This document shows positions 17,382-27,089 of a DNA stretch of 64,000 nucleotides, in pieces. The notes below the pieces were generated by a model, which was not told the origin of the DNA, did no database searches, and saw nothing but the letters and a program-made list of their open reading frames with translations. The stretch is from Arthrobacter sp. AK04 (GTDB lineage Bacteria; Actinomycetota; Actinomycetes; Actinomycetales; Micrococcaceae), in contig NZ_JAJOMC010000001.1 of the NCBI RefSeq assembly GCF_021129155.1, positions 145,575 through 209,574 on the forward strand, in the 5' to 3' direction. How positions within the stretch are numbered: position 1 is the first letter of the stretch; each line of letters starts with the position of its first letter. A program made the translations under genes and the position numbers.

Positions 17382-18476
17382 TCAGCCGCTCCCAAGTGCT
17401 GAACCGGGGCCATCCGTGGGGTTCTCCCAGGTTTCATAGACGGATACGGCCGCGGCCTTGACCACCAGGTGCACCGTCATTCCCGGCACCAGCCCCAGGT
17501 CCGTCAAAGCGGCCGGCGTGATGTCAGCTGCCAGCCCGCCGCCCCGCACCCGGATCTGGTCCGCATGCGGCTCCAGGTCCGTGATGCACACCGCGAAGGA
17601 GTTCCGGGGGCTGCCGTGGGCGTCGGTGACGAACACCGAAACGGCCGACGGCGGGAACACGGCCACTGCGGGCTGGCCGGCGGGGACGGGGTCCTCGCTG
17701 TGCCCGGCAATGTGCAGGCCCTGGCCGGTCAGGATGCCGTCCCCGGCAGCCGTTCCAGTGACGAAATTGAGGCCGGCCAGCCCGGCCGCGAACGCGCTGC
17801 GCGGCTGCTGCAGGACCTGCCGGGTGGGGCCTTCCTCTGCTATCCGGCCGCTTTCCAGGATGACCACCCTGTCGGCGAGCATCAGGGCGTCCAGGACATC
17901 GTGGGTGATGATGAGGGCCGGCCGGTCCGCCAGGACACGCTTGAGCAGGCGCCGGAGCAGCGGGGCCGAATGGATGTCCAGCGCGGCCATCGGTTCGTCC
18001 AGGAGGAGGAGCCCGGGATCCGCGGCGAGTGCGCGGGCCACCGCCACGCGCTGCGCCTGTCCGCCGGAGAGTTCGGCGGGACGGCGGTCCGCAAGGTCCC
18101 CAGCCTCAACGTCGGTGAGCCACCGCACCGCCTGCTGCATTGCCTGGCGCTTCGGCGTCCCCGCGCTTCGCGGCCCGAAGGCCACGTTCTCAGCGCCGGT
18201 GAGGTGCGGAAAGAGCAGCGGCTCCTGGGCCAGCAGCGCGGTCCCGCGGCGATGGGGAGCGGTCCACCGCGGCTGCCCTTCGCCCAGGCGGAACAGCGTC
18301 CGGCCGTCCAGCTGGGCCTGCCCCCTGTCCGGCCGCACCAGCCCGGCGATGACCGAGAGCAGGGTGGACTTGCCGGCACCGTTGGGACCCATCACGGCAA
18401 CCGTCTCGGTGGGGCCGAGCGAAAGGGCGACGTCGAAACCGCGCCCGGCCAGGGCTGCCTGGAACGAGAACGTCAC
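17382..18476 (-). CDS. modC: Molybdate ABC transporter ATP-binding protein
   Basis: 364 residues. Walker [10 protein letters not shown], signature [15 protein letters not shown] and Walker [13 protein letters not shown], followed by a C-terminal TOBE/Mop domain (about 290-350, [41 protein letters not shown]) that binds oxyanions. The start overlaps the modB stop by four bases. It energises molybdate (possibly tungstate) import for Mo-cofactor enzymes. Last gene of the operon. Confidence 0.92.
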   Translation of the reverse strand: MTFSFQAALAGRGFDVALSLGPTETVAVMGPNGAGKSTLLSVIAGLVRPDRGQAQLDGRTLFRLGEGQPRWTAPHRRGTALLAQEPLLFPHLTGAENVAFGPRSAGTPKRQAMQQAVRWLTDVEAGDLADRRPAELSGGQAQRVAVARALAADPGLLLLDEPMAALDIHSAPLLRRLLKRVLADRPALIITHDVLDALMLADRVVILESGRIAEEGPTRQVLQQPRSAFAAGLAGLNFVTGTAAGDGILTGQGLHIAGHSEDPVPAGQPAVAVFPPSAVSVFVTDAHGSPRNSFAVCITDLEPHADQIRVRGGGLAADITPAALTDLGLVPGMTVHLVVKAAAVSVYETWENPTDGPGSALGSG

Positions 18477-19369
18477 GGAACGCCCCCGCCCGCGCCGGCA
18501 GCCGTCGTCGGCCGCTCCCCCGAAGCCTGCTGGTTTCGCACCTTCCCGCCCGGGCGCCGGTAGGCCAGGGCCACCACCGCGATGGCCACCGCCACCAGAA
18601 CCAGGGAAAGCGCGACGGCGGCGTCCGGGTCAGTTTCGCGCTGCAGGTAGATTTCGAGCGGCAGTGTCCGGGTCACCCCCTGCAGGCTGCCCGCGAACGT
18701 CAGCGTGGCACCGAATTCGCCGAGGCTCCGGGCGAAGGAGAGGACCGCCCCGGAGGCCAACCCCGGCAGGACCAGCGGGAGCGTGACGCGCCGGAAGACC
18801 GTTCCGGGTGATGCCCCCAGCGTCGCCGCCACCGCCTCATACCGTTGGCCGCCGGTCCGGAGGGCGCCTTCGAGGCTGACCACCAGGAACGGCAGGGCCA
18901 CGAATGTCTGGGCCAGCACCACGGCAGTGGTTGAAAACGCGATCTGCAGTCCCAGTACCTCGATCGCCCCACCCAGGAGTCCCTGCCGGCCGAACGTGTA
19001 CAGGAGGGCGATGCCTCCCACCACCGGCGGCAGGACCAAAGGGAGCAGCACCAGCGCGCGCAGGATCCCCAGCAGGGGAAACCTGCCGCGGGCCAGGACC
19101 ACCGCAAGCGGAACCCCAAGCACGATGCAAAGGGCGGTGCTGGCCGCTGCCGTGCGGAGGCTCAGGCCCAGCGCTGCCAGGGCTGGACCGGAGGTGACCA
19201 GAGGGATGAAGTTGGCCCAGTTGACCCGTGCCACCATCGCCACGAGCGGGAGGACCACCACCAGGGCAGCCAGGACTGCCAGCGCATACAGCCAGCGGGG
19301 AACGCCGGTGTACCCCGGGCGGCCGGCCTGCCAGCCAGCCATCTTGTGCCCAACGGGTGCGCTACGCAT
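18473..19369 (-). CDS. modB: Molybdate ABC transporter permease
   Basis: 298 residues from ATG at 19369 ([13 protein letters not shown]); the longer open frame to 20065 runs through modA out of frame and is not real. Five to six TM segments; permease motif [30 protein letters not shown] (EAA loop) and [15 protein letters not shown], which is specific to ModB/CysT-like permeases. The start shares its A with the modA stop (TAATG), so the two are translationally coupled. Confidence 0.93.
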   Translation of the reverse strand: MRSAPVGHKMAGWQAGRPGYTGVPRWLYALAVLAALVVVLPLVAMVARVNWANFIPLVTSGPALAALGLSLRTAAASTALCIVLGVPLAVVLARGRFPLLGILRALVLLPLVLPPVVGGIALLYTFGRQGLLGGAIEVLGLQIAFSTTAVVLAQTFVALPFLVVSLEGALRTGGQRYEAVAATLGASPGTVFRRVTLPLVLPGLASGAVLSFARSLGEFGATLTFAGSLQGVTRTLPLEIYLQRETDPDAAVALSLVLVAVAIAVVALAYRRPGGKVRNQQASGERPTTAAGAGGGVP

Positions 19370-20130
19370 TATGTGGTCCCAGGTCCGAAGCCTGCCGACG
19401 CCAGGACCTCCTGGCCTTCGGGTCCGGCTACGAATTCCAGGAATTTGGCGGCCGCGGCTTTGTTGCCGCTGCCGGCCAGCACGGCCGCCGGATAGGGGTT
19501 CACGGCAGCCGCTGCCTCGGGGAACGGGACGTTCTCCACCCTGCTGCCGGCTGACCGGACATCCGTGACGTAGACAAGCCCTGCATCCGCTTCCCCGGAG
19601 GTGACCTTGCCCAGGACGTCCGTCACGGAATTTTCCTCGCTGACCGGGCTGAGGACGGTTCCGGTGCTGCCTGCCACCCTGGCCGCAGCTGCCCCGCAGG
19701 GCACTTGCCTGGCGCAGGCCACAAGCCTGGTACCGGTCCTGCCCAGGTCCGCGAAGGAGCGGATGCCTGCCGGGTTTCCTGCCGGGACTGCGATGGCCAG
19801 GGTGTTGGTGGCCACAACGCGCGGTTCGCCGTCCACCAGGCCGGCCTCCTGAACCGTTGCCATGGTGCCGGCATCCGCCGATGCGAAGACATCCGCCGGC
19901 GCCCCCTGGCTGACCTGGGCGGCCAGGTCCGCTGACCCCGCGAAGCTGAGGGTGACGGTGGTGCCCGGGTTCTCCCCTTCGAAGCGTTCGGCGATCTCGG
20001 TGAAGCTGCCCTTGAGCGAGGCCGCCGCGAACACAGTGAGCGTACTGCTGCCACTGCCGGTGCACCCGGCCAGCGTGCCGGCCAACAGTACCGCCAGCAG
20101 CAGCGCCGTCAGTTTTTGTTTCCCCGTCAC
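19369..20130 (-). CDS. modA: Molybdate-binding lipoprotein
   Basis: 253 residues from GTG at 20130, which overlaps the stop of the preceding regulator gene (GTGA). Lipoprotein signal with lipobox TLAGC at about residue 22. The mature protein begins [21 protein letters not shown] and has the oxyanion-binding motifs [24 protein letters not shown] and the hinge [19 protein letters not shown], all typical of ModA. It captures molybdate outside the membrane for ModBC. Confidence 0.95.
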   Translation of the reverse strand: MTGKQKLTALLLAVLLAGTLAGCTGSGSSTLTVFAAASLKGSFTEIAERFEGENPGTTVTLSFAGSADLAAQVSQGAPADVFASADAGTMATVQEAGLVDGEPRVVATNTLAIAVPAGNPAGIRSFADLGRTGTRLVACARQVPCGAAAARVAGSTGTVLSPVSEENSVTDVLGKVTSGEADAGLVYVTDVRSAGSRVENVPFPEAAAAVNPYPAAVLAGSGNKAAAAKFLEFVAGPEGQEVLASAGFGPGTT

Positions 20131-20534
20131 AGCGCCTTGCCCCGCGGCGTTTCGATGATGACCGTGGTGGCCTTGACCACCGCGGTGGCCACAGAGCCGG
20201 GCTCCAGCCCCATCTCCCGCACGGCCTCGCTGCTCATCAGCGACACCACCCGGAAAGGGCCGCACTGCAGTTCCACCTGGGCCATGACCTTGTCTGCGGT
20301 GATGCTGGTGACCAGGCCCACGAACCGGTTGCGGGCGGAGCTGCCCGTGCGGTGGGGATCGTCCGGAAGCTGCGCCAGCTTCTGCGCGTGCCGGGCCAGC
20401 TCCAGGCCGTCCACCGCCAGCCGGCCGGCGTCGTCCCTGCGTGGTGTCAGGCTCCCGTTCTCCGTCCAGCGGCGGACGGTATCGTCGCTGACGCCCAGGA
20501 ACCGGGCGGCCTCGGCCACGCGGATAATAGTCAT
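20127..20534 (-). CDS. HTH (MerR/excisionase-type) protein with molybdate-binding TOBE domain
   Basis: 135 residues. The N terminus [25 protein letters not shown] is a winged HTH of the MerR/BldC kind. Residues about 68-135 ([24 protein letters not shown]...[11 protein letters not shown]) form one Mop/TOBE domain. It heads the modABC operon with a GTGA overlap, so it probably senses molybdate and controls the operon, replacing the classical LysR-like ModE. That role is inferred from domain composition and position. Confidence 0.85.
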   Translation of the reverse strand: MTIIRVAEAARFLGVSDDTVRRWTENGSLTPRRDDAGRLAVDGLELARHAQKLAQLPDDPHRTGSSARNRFVGLVTSITADKVMAQVELQCGPFRVVSLMSSEAVREMGLEPGSVATAVVKATTVIIETPRGKAL

Positions 20535-20787
20535 GGGGCAACTCTAGTCCGCACTTGCGGAAGATGCAGGAGTTTGTTTCCGCATCTCCGGATGCGGTGT
20601 TCGCGCTACTGGCCTCCCTGGACTGTAGGGCCCGCTGCACTTCGAGGCCGGCGTGCGTTCCCGCCCAGTTGCCTGCCCCGACACGCACAATCTGACGGCG
20701 CGCCGGTGCGGAAACCGGCTGCCGCCACCGAGTAACCGGGCAGGAGCGCACCGCCTCCGCACGGCACAGCCCCACTAGACTTCCCCC

Positions 20788-21657
20788 ATGGCCATCTTCA
20801 TCGACCCGCCGCTGTGGCCTGCGCACGGAACCCACTTCTCCCACCTCGTTTCGGATGAGTCACTGGAGGAGCTGCACGTGTTCGCAGCCGCGGCCGGCAT
20901 CCCGGAGCGGGCGTTCGACGGCGACCACTACGACGTCCCGGAGCGCCGCTTTGAGGACCTGGTGGCGGCCGGTGCCGTTCCCGTCGAAGCCCGGATCCTG
21001 GTCCGCAAGCTGATAGCCAGCGGCCTCCGCATCCCCGCCCGCCGGCGCAACAAATCGTTGAAGGTTCCGCTGCTGAACCGCTGGAACACAGTCATGCCCG
21101 GCCATGACGCCCTCTTCCTGGACCTCCTGGACCGCTGGAGCGAACCGCACCGCCGCTATCACGGCTGCACCCACCTGCTGTCGGTCCTCGAATCCCTGGA
21201 CCTGCTCACCGATCCAGCCGACCCGCCGCGCACGGTCCTGCTGGCGGCCTGGTTCCACGACTCCGTTTACCGCGGGGTGGCCGGCCAGGATGAGGAGGAG
21301 TCCGCCCGCCTGGCCGAAGAGCGCCTGCTGGCGGCAGGGCTTCCGGAGGCGGAGGCGTATGAGGTGGGGCGGCTTGTCCGGCTGACCTCGGACCACCGGC
21401 CGGAACAAGGGGACGACGACGGCGCCCTCCTCTGCGACGCCGACCTTTCCGTCCTGGGCGGGGAACCTGGGGAGTACGCGCGCTACGTTGCCGCCGTCCG
21501 CCAGGATTACGCGCACATTGGTGACGCCGACTTCGCAGCCGGACGCGCCGCCGTCGTGCGCCGCCTGCTGGAACTGGACCCGCTGTTCCACAGCGGCAGG
21601 GCAAAGGAGCTGTGGCTGGACGCCGCGCACCGCAACTTGAAAGGCGAACTGGCGTGA
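20788..21657 (+). CDS. DUF4031 + HD-domain phosphohydrolase fusion
   Basis: 289 residues. Residues 1-85 match DUF4031 (MAIFIDPPLWPAHGTHFSHLVSD ... HYDVPERR), often found alone in actinobacteria. The rest is an HD domain: PHRRYHGCTHLLSVLESLDLL, AAWFHDSVYRG (the HD pair) and DHRPEQGDDDGALLCDADLSVLG, giving the usual metal ligands. Such HD proteins act on nucleotides or related phosphates; the substrate here is unknown. Its stop overlaps the following comB-like gene (GTGA). Confidence 0.85.
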   Translation: MAIFIDPPLWPAHGTHFSHLVSDESLEELHVFAAAAGIPERAFDGDHYDVPERRFEDLVAAGAVPVEARILVRKLIASGLRIPARRRNKSLKVPLLNRWNTVMPGHDALFLDLLDRWSEPHRRYHGCTHLLSVLESLDLLTDPADPPRTVLLAAWFHDSVYRGVAGQDEEESARLAEERLLAAGLPEAEAYEVGRLVRLTSDHRPEQGDDDGALLCDADLSVLGGEPGEYARYVAAVRQDYAHIGDADFAAGRAAVVRRLLELDPLFHSGRAKELWLDAAHRNLKGELA

Positions 21658-22463
21658 ACGCATCCCCCTCCAACCCCCGCCACACCGTGACAGCAAGCGC
21701 GGCGCACCGGCAGCTGCCCTCCACGGTCCGGATGGAGTGGGGGCTCGACGGCGCCAGGACAGTAGCGTCCGGCGCCGACCTTGCCGTGGTGGTGGACGTC
21801 CTGTCCTTCACCACGTGCGTCAGCGTTGCCCTGGACCGGGGCGCTGAGGTTTTCCCTTTTCCCTGGAAGGACACCGGCGCCGAGGACTTCGCCGCACACC
21901 ACGGCGCCCAGCTGGCCGGCCCCCGCGATGGGGGCGGTCTCAGCCTCTCCCCCGCGAGCATCCGGGCGGCGGCATCATTGGACCGGGTGGTCCTGCCGTC
22001 ACCGAATGGTTCCGCGCTGTGCCATGACCTGGCCGGCGACGTCCCGCTGGTCGCCGCCGTGAGCCTCCGCAACGCCGCGGCCACCGCGGAGTGGGTGGCC
22101 GCGAACCTCCCGGCGGATGCCGTCATCGCGGTGGTTGCCGCCGGGGAGCGCTGGCCCGGGGGCGGCCTCCGCCCCGCCGTGGAAGACCAGATCGGCGCAG
22201 GCGCGTTCATCGCGGGCCTGGTGGCCGCGGGTAAGGGCGGCTACGAGCCCGAAGATGGCAGGCACGGCTACTCGCCGGAGGCGGTGGCTGCCATGGCCGC
22301 CTTTGAAGCAGCGGAGCCGCGCCTTCGCGAGATGCTCCACGGCTGTTCCAGCGGCCGTGAACTCGCCGGCGGGGGTTATGGGGCCGACGTCGACATCGCC
22401 GCCGAGCTGGACTGCAGCGACGCCGTGGCCCTCCTGGTCAACGGGGTCTTTAGTCCCCGCTGA
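21654..22463 (+). CDS. comB: 2-phosphosulfolactate phosphatase-like protein
   Basis: 269 residues from GTG at 21654, overlapping the stop of the HD gene. Family motifs: ADLAVVVDVLSFTTCVSVALDRGAEVFPF near the N terminus, SPNGSALCHD, and GERWPGGGLRPAVEDQIGAGAFI. In archaea ComB dephosphorylates phosphosulfolactate on the way to coenzyme M; in actinobacteria the true substrate is not settled, so the symbol reflects the family rather than a proven pathway. No other coenzyme M genes are present. Confidence 0.8.
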   Translation: MNASPSNPRHTVTASAAHRQLPSTVRMEWGLDGARTVASGADLAVVVDVLSFTTCVSVALDRGAEVFPFPWKDTGAEDFAAHHGAQLAGPRDGGGLSLSPASIRAAASLDRVVLPSPNGSALCHDLAGDVPLVAAVSLRNAAATAEWVAANLPADAVIAVVAAGERWPGGGLRPAVEDQIGAGAFIAGLVAAGKGGYEPEDGRHGYSPEAVAAMAAFEAAEPRLREMLHGCSSGRELAGGGYGADVDIAAELDCSDAVALLVNGVFSPR

Positions 22464-22540
22464 CCGGTGCTGTCAGCGGGCTGGCCTCCACAGGGAGGCT
22501 GGCGCCCAGGCCGGCAGGCGAAATGGCCGGCAGCTCCCGC

Positions 22541-22942
22541 CTACCGGTAGGTGGAGACGAACGGCTGGCTGGTGGGCACGATCTGCTTGCCGAGCGGCAT
22601 CAGGGACACCGGAATGAGCTTCAGGTTGGCGATGGCCAGCGGGATGCCAATGATGGTCACTGCCATGGCGAAAGCGGTGACCACGTGCCCGATCGCGATC
22701 CAGATGCCCGCCACCAGCAACCAGATCACGTTGCCGAGCAGCGGGAAGACGCCTGTACCGCCCGGCTTGTCCACCACCGTCCGGCCGAAGGGCCAGAGGG
22801 TGTACGCGGCGATCCGGAACGAGGCGATGCCCCAGGGGATGGTGATGATCAGCAGGCAGCAGATGACACCGGCCGCGAAATAACCCAGCGCGAGCCAGAA
22901 CCCGCCAAAAACAAGCCAGATGATGTTGAGCAGTGTCTTCAT
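22541..22942 (-). CDS. YccF-domain inner membrane protein
   Basis: 133 residues with paired YccF repeats: NIIWLVFGGFWLALGYFAAGVICCLLIITIPWGIASFRIA and NVIWLLVAGIWIAIGHVVTAFAMAVTIIGIPLAIANLKL. Each repeat has two TM segments and a conserved IPxG/IPLA turn, four TM in all. Function unknown. Convergent with the comB-like gene. Confidence 0.88.
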   Translation of the reverse strand: MKTLLNIIWLVFGGFWLALGYFAAGVICCLLIITIPWGIASFRIAAYTLWPFGRTVVDKPGGTGVFPLLGNVIWLLVAGIWIAIGHVVTAFAMAVTIIGIPLAIANLKLIPVSLMPLGKQIVPTSQPFVSTYR

Positions 22943-23050
22943 CTATCCATTGTGCCCCGGAGTCTCCTGCGGGCAGCTCAGGGGCTTCCCTGAGCTGCCC
23001 CTGAACGCTGGAATGCTGTCTGGCGGAAACGCAGGCTGGAGGAATGCTGG

Positions 23051-23662
23051 CTAGACCCTGGATTCGGCTTTCGCTGCCTGCACGAAAGCCCGGACCTTGG
23101 CCAGGTCCTTGACGCCGCGGGAAACCTCAACACCGGAAGAAACGTCCACTCCCCAGGCGTGGGCCGCAGCTGACGCTGTCCCAACGTTTTCCGGATCCAG
23201 GCCGCCGGCCAGCAGCCAGTTGCGGCCCTGGAGGACGGGAAGTTCGGCCACGGAGGCGTAATCCCAGGCCTCGCCCGAGCCGGGAACGGCGGCGTCGATC
23301 AGGAGCAGGTCCTCACCCCAGTCCGCCAGTTCCTCCGGGGTGGCATCCAAGGTGACGGCCCTGACCAGCTTCATGCCGGCGTCGTGCACGGTGGCAACGT
23401 CCCCGCGGGTGCGCGTGCCGTGCAGCTGGATCCATTCCAGCCCGGCGGCGCGGGCGATGGCAACGGCGTCAACAACGGGCTCGTCGCGGAACACTCCGAC
23501 AGGCAAAACCCGTTCCGGCACCTCAGCCAGCAGGGCCGATGCCTGCGAGGGCGAGACGACGCGGGGGCTGGCGGTGAGGACGAAACCCACCGCATCCGCT
23601 CCGGCGCCCACAGCTTCGCGAACAGATTCTGGCGTGCTGAGACCACACACTTTGACGAACAT
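23051..23662 (-). CDS. trpF: Phosphoribosylanthranilate isomerase
   Basis: 203 residues from ATG at 23662 (MFVKVCGLSTPESVREAVGAGADAVGF), preceded by AAGGAG; the open frame extends to 24037 but the extra part is antisense to hutD. TIM barrel with catalytic Cys in KVCGL and Asp in LLIDAAVPGSGEAWDY; phosphate loop GGLDPENV. Converts N-phosphoribosylanthranilate to CdRP in tryptophan synthesis. It stands apart from other trp genes in this window. Divergent from hutD. Confidence 0.95.
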   Translation of the reverse strand: MFVKVCGLSTPESVREAVGAGADAVGFVLTASPRVVSPSQASALLAEVPERVLPVGVFRDEPVVDAVAIARAAGLEWIQLHGTRTRGDVATVHDAGMKLVRAVTLDATPEELADWGEDLLLIDAAVPGSGEAWDYASVAELPVLQGRNWLLAGGLDPENVGTASAAAHAWGVDVSSGVEVSRGVKDLAKVRAFVQAAKAESRV

Positions 23663-23782
23663 TCCCGGCTCCTTCAGGCTGTTTTCGTGTTGTCCCCCCG
23701 GAGGAGAGTAGCAGGGAAGGATGGGAGCTGCCGACACCTGCTGCCTGCTCCTGCCTGTGGGGCGGGCAACTAGGCTGGGCAA

Positions 23783-24403
23783 ATGGAGATCATCCGCTTT
23801 GCCGACCTCAAACCCGAACCCTGGCGCAACGGCGGGGTGACCCGCCAGATTGCCGGCCATCCCGGCGCAGCCTCCGGACCCGGCGGCGTCTCCGGACACG
23901 ACGGCGGGTGGGACTGGCGGATCAGCATCGCCGAGGTCAGCAAAGCCGGGGACTTCTCGCCGTTCCCCGGCATGGAACGGGTGCTCACCGTGGTTGAGGG
24001 CGAGCTCCTGCTGCTCACCGTGGACGGTGCTGAACATCCCCTCGAAAAGTACCGGGCGTTCCGGTTTTCCGGCGAAGCCGGCACCACCTGCGCCCTTCCC
24101 ACAGGAGACGTGCGGAACCTGAACGTCATCACCCGGGCGGGGAAGTACAAGGGTTTTACGTCCATCATCGAACTTTCAAAGAAACGGGCCCATCCCCTTT
24201 TCGCCGGCCAGCTGGGTGTCCTGCTGCAGGGCCAGGCCACAGCCGCCGACGGGCCTGGGGCAGGGACCGCAACAGGGACCGAAGGGCCTGGGCCGGTGGC
24301 CCTGGACCGCTATGACGCCGTGGTGGGTTCGGACAGCGGCTCCCCGGAGATCCTGGGCCGCGGCTTCCTGGCCGTCGTGTCCATTGATGAGGTTACTGGC
24401 TGA
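23783..24403 (+). CDS. HutD/Ves family protein
   Basis: 206 residues. RFADLKPEPWRNGGVTRQIA, DWRISIAEVSKAGDFSPFPGMERVLTVVEGE and RNLNVITRAGKYKG are the conserved elements of the bicupin HutD family. It is sometimes linked to histidine utilisation, but no hut genes are here. The C-terminal 45 residues are Gly/Pro/Thr-rich and variable. It overlaps the convergent oxidoreductase gene by 11 bases. The biochemical role is not established. Confidence 0.85.
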   Translation: MEIIRFADLKPEPWRNGGVTRQIAGHPGAASGPGGVSGHDGGWDWRISIAEVSKAGDFSPFPGMERVLTVVEGELLLLTVDGAEHPLEKYRAFRFSGEAGTTCALPTGDVRNLNVITRAGKYKGFTSIIELSKKRAHPLFAGQLGVLLQGQATAADGPGAGTATGTEGPGPVALDRYDAVVGSDSGSPEILGRGFLAVVSIDEVTG

Positions 24404-25730
24404 GGCTGAAGCGGCCAACGTCCACAACAGCGCTGTTCCGGCGCGCTTCCTCGGCGGCGAACACGGCGGCGTGGCTGACCAGGGACTCGTCCAGTCCGGA
24501 CACCACCCCGGACCAGTCGCCGCCGGCGAGCGCGGCAACCCAGGCGGCGATGAGGCCGCGGTCGCCGCCCTCGTGTTTTTCGCCCCGGACCTGCGCAATG
24601 GCGGCCGGAACAGGGTGGACAGCGGTTGTTCCGGTCAGGAAGTCGTAGACGGAGATGGCTCCGGCCTCGACGGTAATCTCCCCGTGGCTGCCGAAGATGC
24701 GGGTCCGCCGGGGGCCCGCGGCGGTAAAGGCGGTGGCGGTGAACGCGGCGGTTGTGCCGTCCTCGTATTCGATGTTCACCACCTGGTGGTCAACGACGTC
24801 GTTGTCCGAGTAGTAGACGCAGCGGCCGTAGGGGCCCGTGGCCAGGGCGTGCAGCAGTGATTCCGGCGTACCTCCGGGATCCACGACGTCGGCGAAGTAC
24901 GCCCGTGCGGGGTCCGGCGTGCCGCCGTTCGGTGGCCGCCCGGCGCCGTAGATCTTCAGCGCGGAGTACGGGCAGCGCGGCTCAGCCGGGCAGTCGGTGC
25001 AACGGCGGCCTGCGCCCTCCGGCGCCCCCTCGGGACGGAAGTGTGCCAGCTGCCCGAAGGAGGAAACCCGCACCGGCCTGCTGCCGATGATAAAGGAAAG
25101 CCAGTCGACGTCGTGCGTGCACTTGGCCAGCAGGAACGGACTTGAGTTTTCCTCGCGGCGCCAGTTCCCGCGGACGTAGGAATGCGCGAAGTGCCAGAAG
25201 CCGACAGGTTCCAGGTGCTGGACGGAAATGATCCGGCCTACCGCCCCGCCGGCCAGGATCTGCTTAAGCAGGACCGTCAGCGGGGTGTAGCGCAGTACAT
25301 GGCAGACCGTTGCCCTGGTGCCGGTTTCACGGCTGATGCGGTCAAGGTCCGCGCAGCCGGAGGGGTCGACGGCGACGGGCTTCTCCAGGAGGATCGGGTA
25401 GCCGTGGGCTGCGGCGGCTGCGAAGGGAGCTGCGTGTTCACGGTCCGGCGTGGCGATGATGATGCCGTCGGCCGGCAGCCGGGATTGCAGCATTGCCTGC
25501 CAGTTAGCGAACACCCCGCCGTCCGGTATCCCGAGCTCGTTTGCGAGCCGGCCGCGCAGCTCGGCGCGGGGCTCGGCAAGGCCCACCACGGTGGCCAGGC
25601 CGGTGGCCGCGGCAAGCCGGGCGTAGGCCGCACCCCTGGCTCCGGCGCCGGCGATGAGGAGGCGCACCGGGCGCGCGTGCCGGCGCGCGCCGTCGTCGTT
25701 TGTGGGAAAGCCAGGCGGCAGGGCACCCAC
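24393..25730 (-). CDS. Gfo/Idh/MocA family oxidoreductase
   Basis: 445 residues from GTG at 25730. Rossmann motif RLLIAGAGARGAAYARLA near residue 22 for NAD(P); EKPVAVDPSGCADLDRI contains the EKP motif of the family. The C-terminal domain has a cysteine-rich insertion CTDCPAEPRCPYSALKIY (three Cys), suggestive of a metal or structural site. It lies 3 bases after the GH63 gene in the sugar-uptake operon, so it probably oxidises or reduces the sugar or polyol released there. Substrate unknown. Confidence 0.88.
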   Translation of the reverse strand: MGALPPGFPTNDDGARRHARPVRLLIAGAGARGAAYARLAAATGLATVVGLAEPRAELRGRLANELGIPDGGVFANWQAMLQSRLPADGIIIATPDREHAAPFAAAAAHGYPILLEKPVAVDPSGCADLDRISRETGTRATVCHVLRYTPLTVLLKQILAGGAVGRIISVQHLEPVGFWHFAHSYVRGNWRREENSSPFLLAKCTHDVDWLSFIIGSRPVRVSSFGQLAHFRPEGAPEGAGRRCTDCPAEPRCPYSALKIYGAGRPPNGGTPDPARAYFADVVDPGGTPESLLHALATGPYGRCVYYSDNDVVDHQVVNIEYEDGTTAAFTATAFTAAGPRRTRIFGSHGEITVEAGAISVYDFLTGTTAVHPVPAAIAQVRGEKHEGGDRGLIAAWVAALAGGDWSGVVSGLDESLVSHAAVFAAEEARRNSAVVDVGRFSLSQ

Positions 25731-25733
25731 GGG

Positions 25734-27089
25734 TCAGCCGTTCTCAGGATCGGCGAGCCACTCCAGCGCCACGGCCGCCGTCCATGACTGGTCCATGCTG
25801 CCCAGCGGCTCACCGGTGAACGGCTCATAGTACTCACCGAAGTGGCCTTCCATCAGCTGGGCGAGGGAAGCCTCGCGCAGCTGGCGGTAACGCTTGCCGT
25901 CGCCGCGCCTGCGCAGGCAGTGGGCCAGGTACCAGTTCATCACCGGCCACACCGGCCCCCGCCAGTACTGGCGCGGCTTCAACCCCTCATACGTGGTGGA
26001 CGTGGACGCGGGCAGCGGAAAGGCCAGCCGCGGGTCGCCGGTCCAGTCCGGCCCCTCGAAAATCTGCAGCTGCCGGTCCAGGAGTGCCTGGTCCGCGGTG
26101 GAAACCAGGGGCGCGAAACCGGCGATGGTGGGCGGCCCGATCCATTCACCCGTCAGCACGTCCCGGTCCCGCGCAAGCCCTGTCTGCGCATCCACGGTGG
26201 CGTCCACGCCGTCGCGGAATTCCTGCGCCCACTGCCGCAGCTGGGGAGCTTCCTCCGGCAGGCCGAACTGTTCGGCCAGTACCGCAAGGTCCTCGCTGGC
26301 CGCGGCAAAGATCGCAGACATAAAGACATCCTTGACCTGGAAGGACATCACCCCCGGCAGCCGTGCGTCGTCGAACCCCACCTCAGCCATCTGCTGCACC
26401 AGCCACAGGTATCGGCTGTACTCCTCGTCGCTGGGGCGCTGGCTGTGGTCCGTGACCTTCAGGGTGTCGGTCCGGACGAACGGCTCCATCTCACCGGGCT
26501 GGACCCTGGAGTACGGGCCGTCGAAGCGCGGCGAGTTGTCCATCCCGGACTCCCAGCCGTGGTAAATGGTGAGCAGGCCCGAGCCGTCCCCGCCACGTGC
26601 GCTCCGCAGCCAGCCGTGCCAGTCGATCCATTGCGGCAGTGTCCGCCGGGTGAATTCCTCCGCGAGCCTGGCATCCTCGCCGCCGGCCGCCGTCGCCCTT
26701 TCCACGATGCGGCGCAGCATGGTGGCATGGACCGGCGGCTGGCAGATGCCGCTGGACTGCACGCCCTCCGGCGAAACGCCGCGGGTCCCCCACCGGTCCA
26801 CGTCGGGGAAGTAGCCGGGGACGTCGGAGAACACGATGTGCGGGATCATCCCGCTTTTCCACTGTGCGGCCACCAGGTAGTCCAGCTCCTGGAGTGCGCG
26901 GGCCACGCTCACGGTGGAGAGGCCGGTGGCTACGAAAGCGGCATCCCAGCTCCACATGTGCGGGTAGAGGTTCGGCGCCGCCGTCACCATGGTGCCGATG
27001 TCGTTCGCTGCCAGGACGTCCTTCGCCCGGCTCCCCAGCTCCTCAAGGGTTCGGATTGGAAAGGTGTCCCCGTCCGGCGCCGGGCTCAT
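25734..27089 (-). CDS. ggh: GH63 glycoside hydrolase, glucosylglycerate hydrolase-like
   Basis: 451 residues, (alpha/alpha)6 barrel. The sequence follows the mycobacterial glucosylglycerate hydrolase along its length: GTMVTAAPNLYPHMWSWD, QWKSGMIPHIVFSD, YHGWESGMDNSPRFD, FQVKDVFMSAIF, REYWRGPVWPV-like YWRGPVWPVMNW, and EYYEPFTGEPLGSMDQSW. Asp184 (ESGMDNS) and Glu419 (FGEYYEPF) sit where the known general acid and base lie. It should split glucosylglycerate, mannosylglycerate or a close relative into sugar and glycerate. Encoded with its own ABC importer, so scavenging of external solute is more likely than turnover of an internal pool. The exact aglycone is inferred. Confidence 0.82.
   Translation of the reverse strand: MSPAPDGDTFPIRTLEELGSRAKDVLAANDIGTMVTAAPNLYPHMWSWDAAFVATGLSTVSVARALQELDYLVAAQWKSGMIPHIVFSDVPGYFPDVDRWGTRGVSPEGVQSSGICQPPVHATMLRRIVERATAAGGEDARLAEEFTRRTLPQWIDWHGWLRSARGGDGSGLLTIYHGWESGMDNSPRFDGPYSRVQPGEMEPFVRTDTLKVTDHSQRPSDEEYSRYLWLVQQMAEVGFDDARLPGVMSFQVKDVFMSAIFAAASEDLAVLAEQFGLPEEAPQLRQWAQEFRDGVDATVDAQTGLARDRDVLTGEWIGPPTIAGFAPLVSTADQALLDRQLQIFEGPDWTGDPRLAFPLPASTSTTYEGLKPRQYWRGPVWPVMNWYLAHCLRRRGDGKRYRQLREASLAQLMEGHFGEYYEPFTGEPLGSMDQSWTAAVALEWLADPENG

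Noticed and set aside
18473..20065. One long frame covering modB and most of modA
   Set aside because: The upper part is out of frame with modA and low-complexity; the coupled ATG at 19369 gives a normal ModB.
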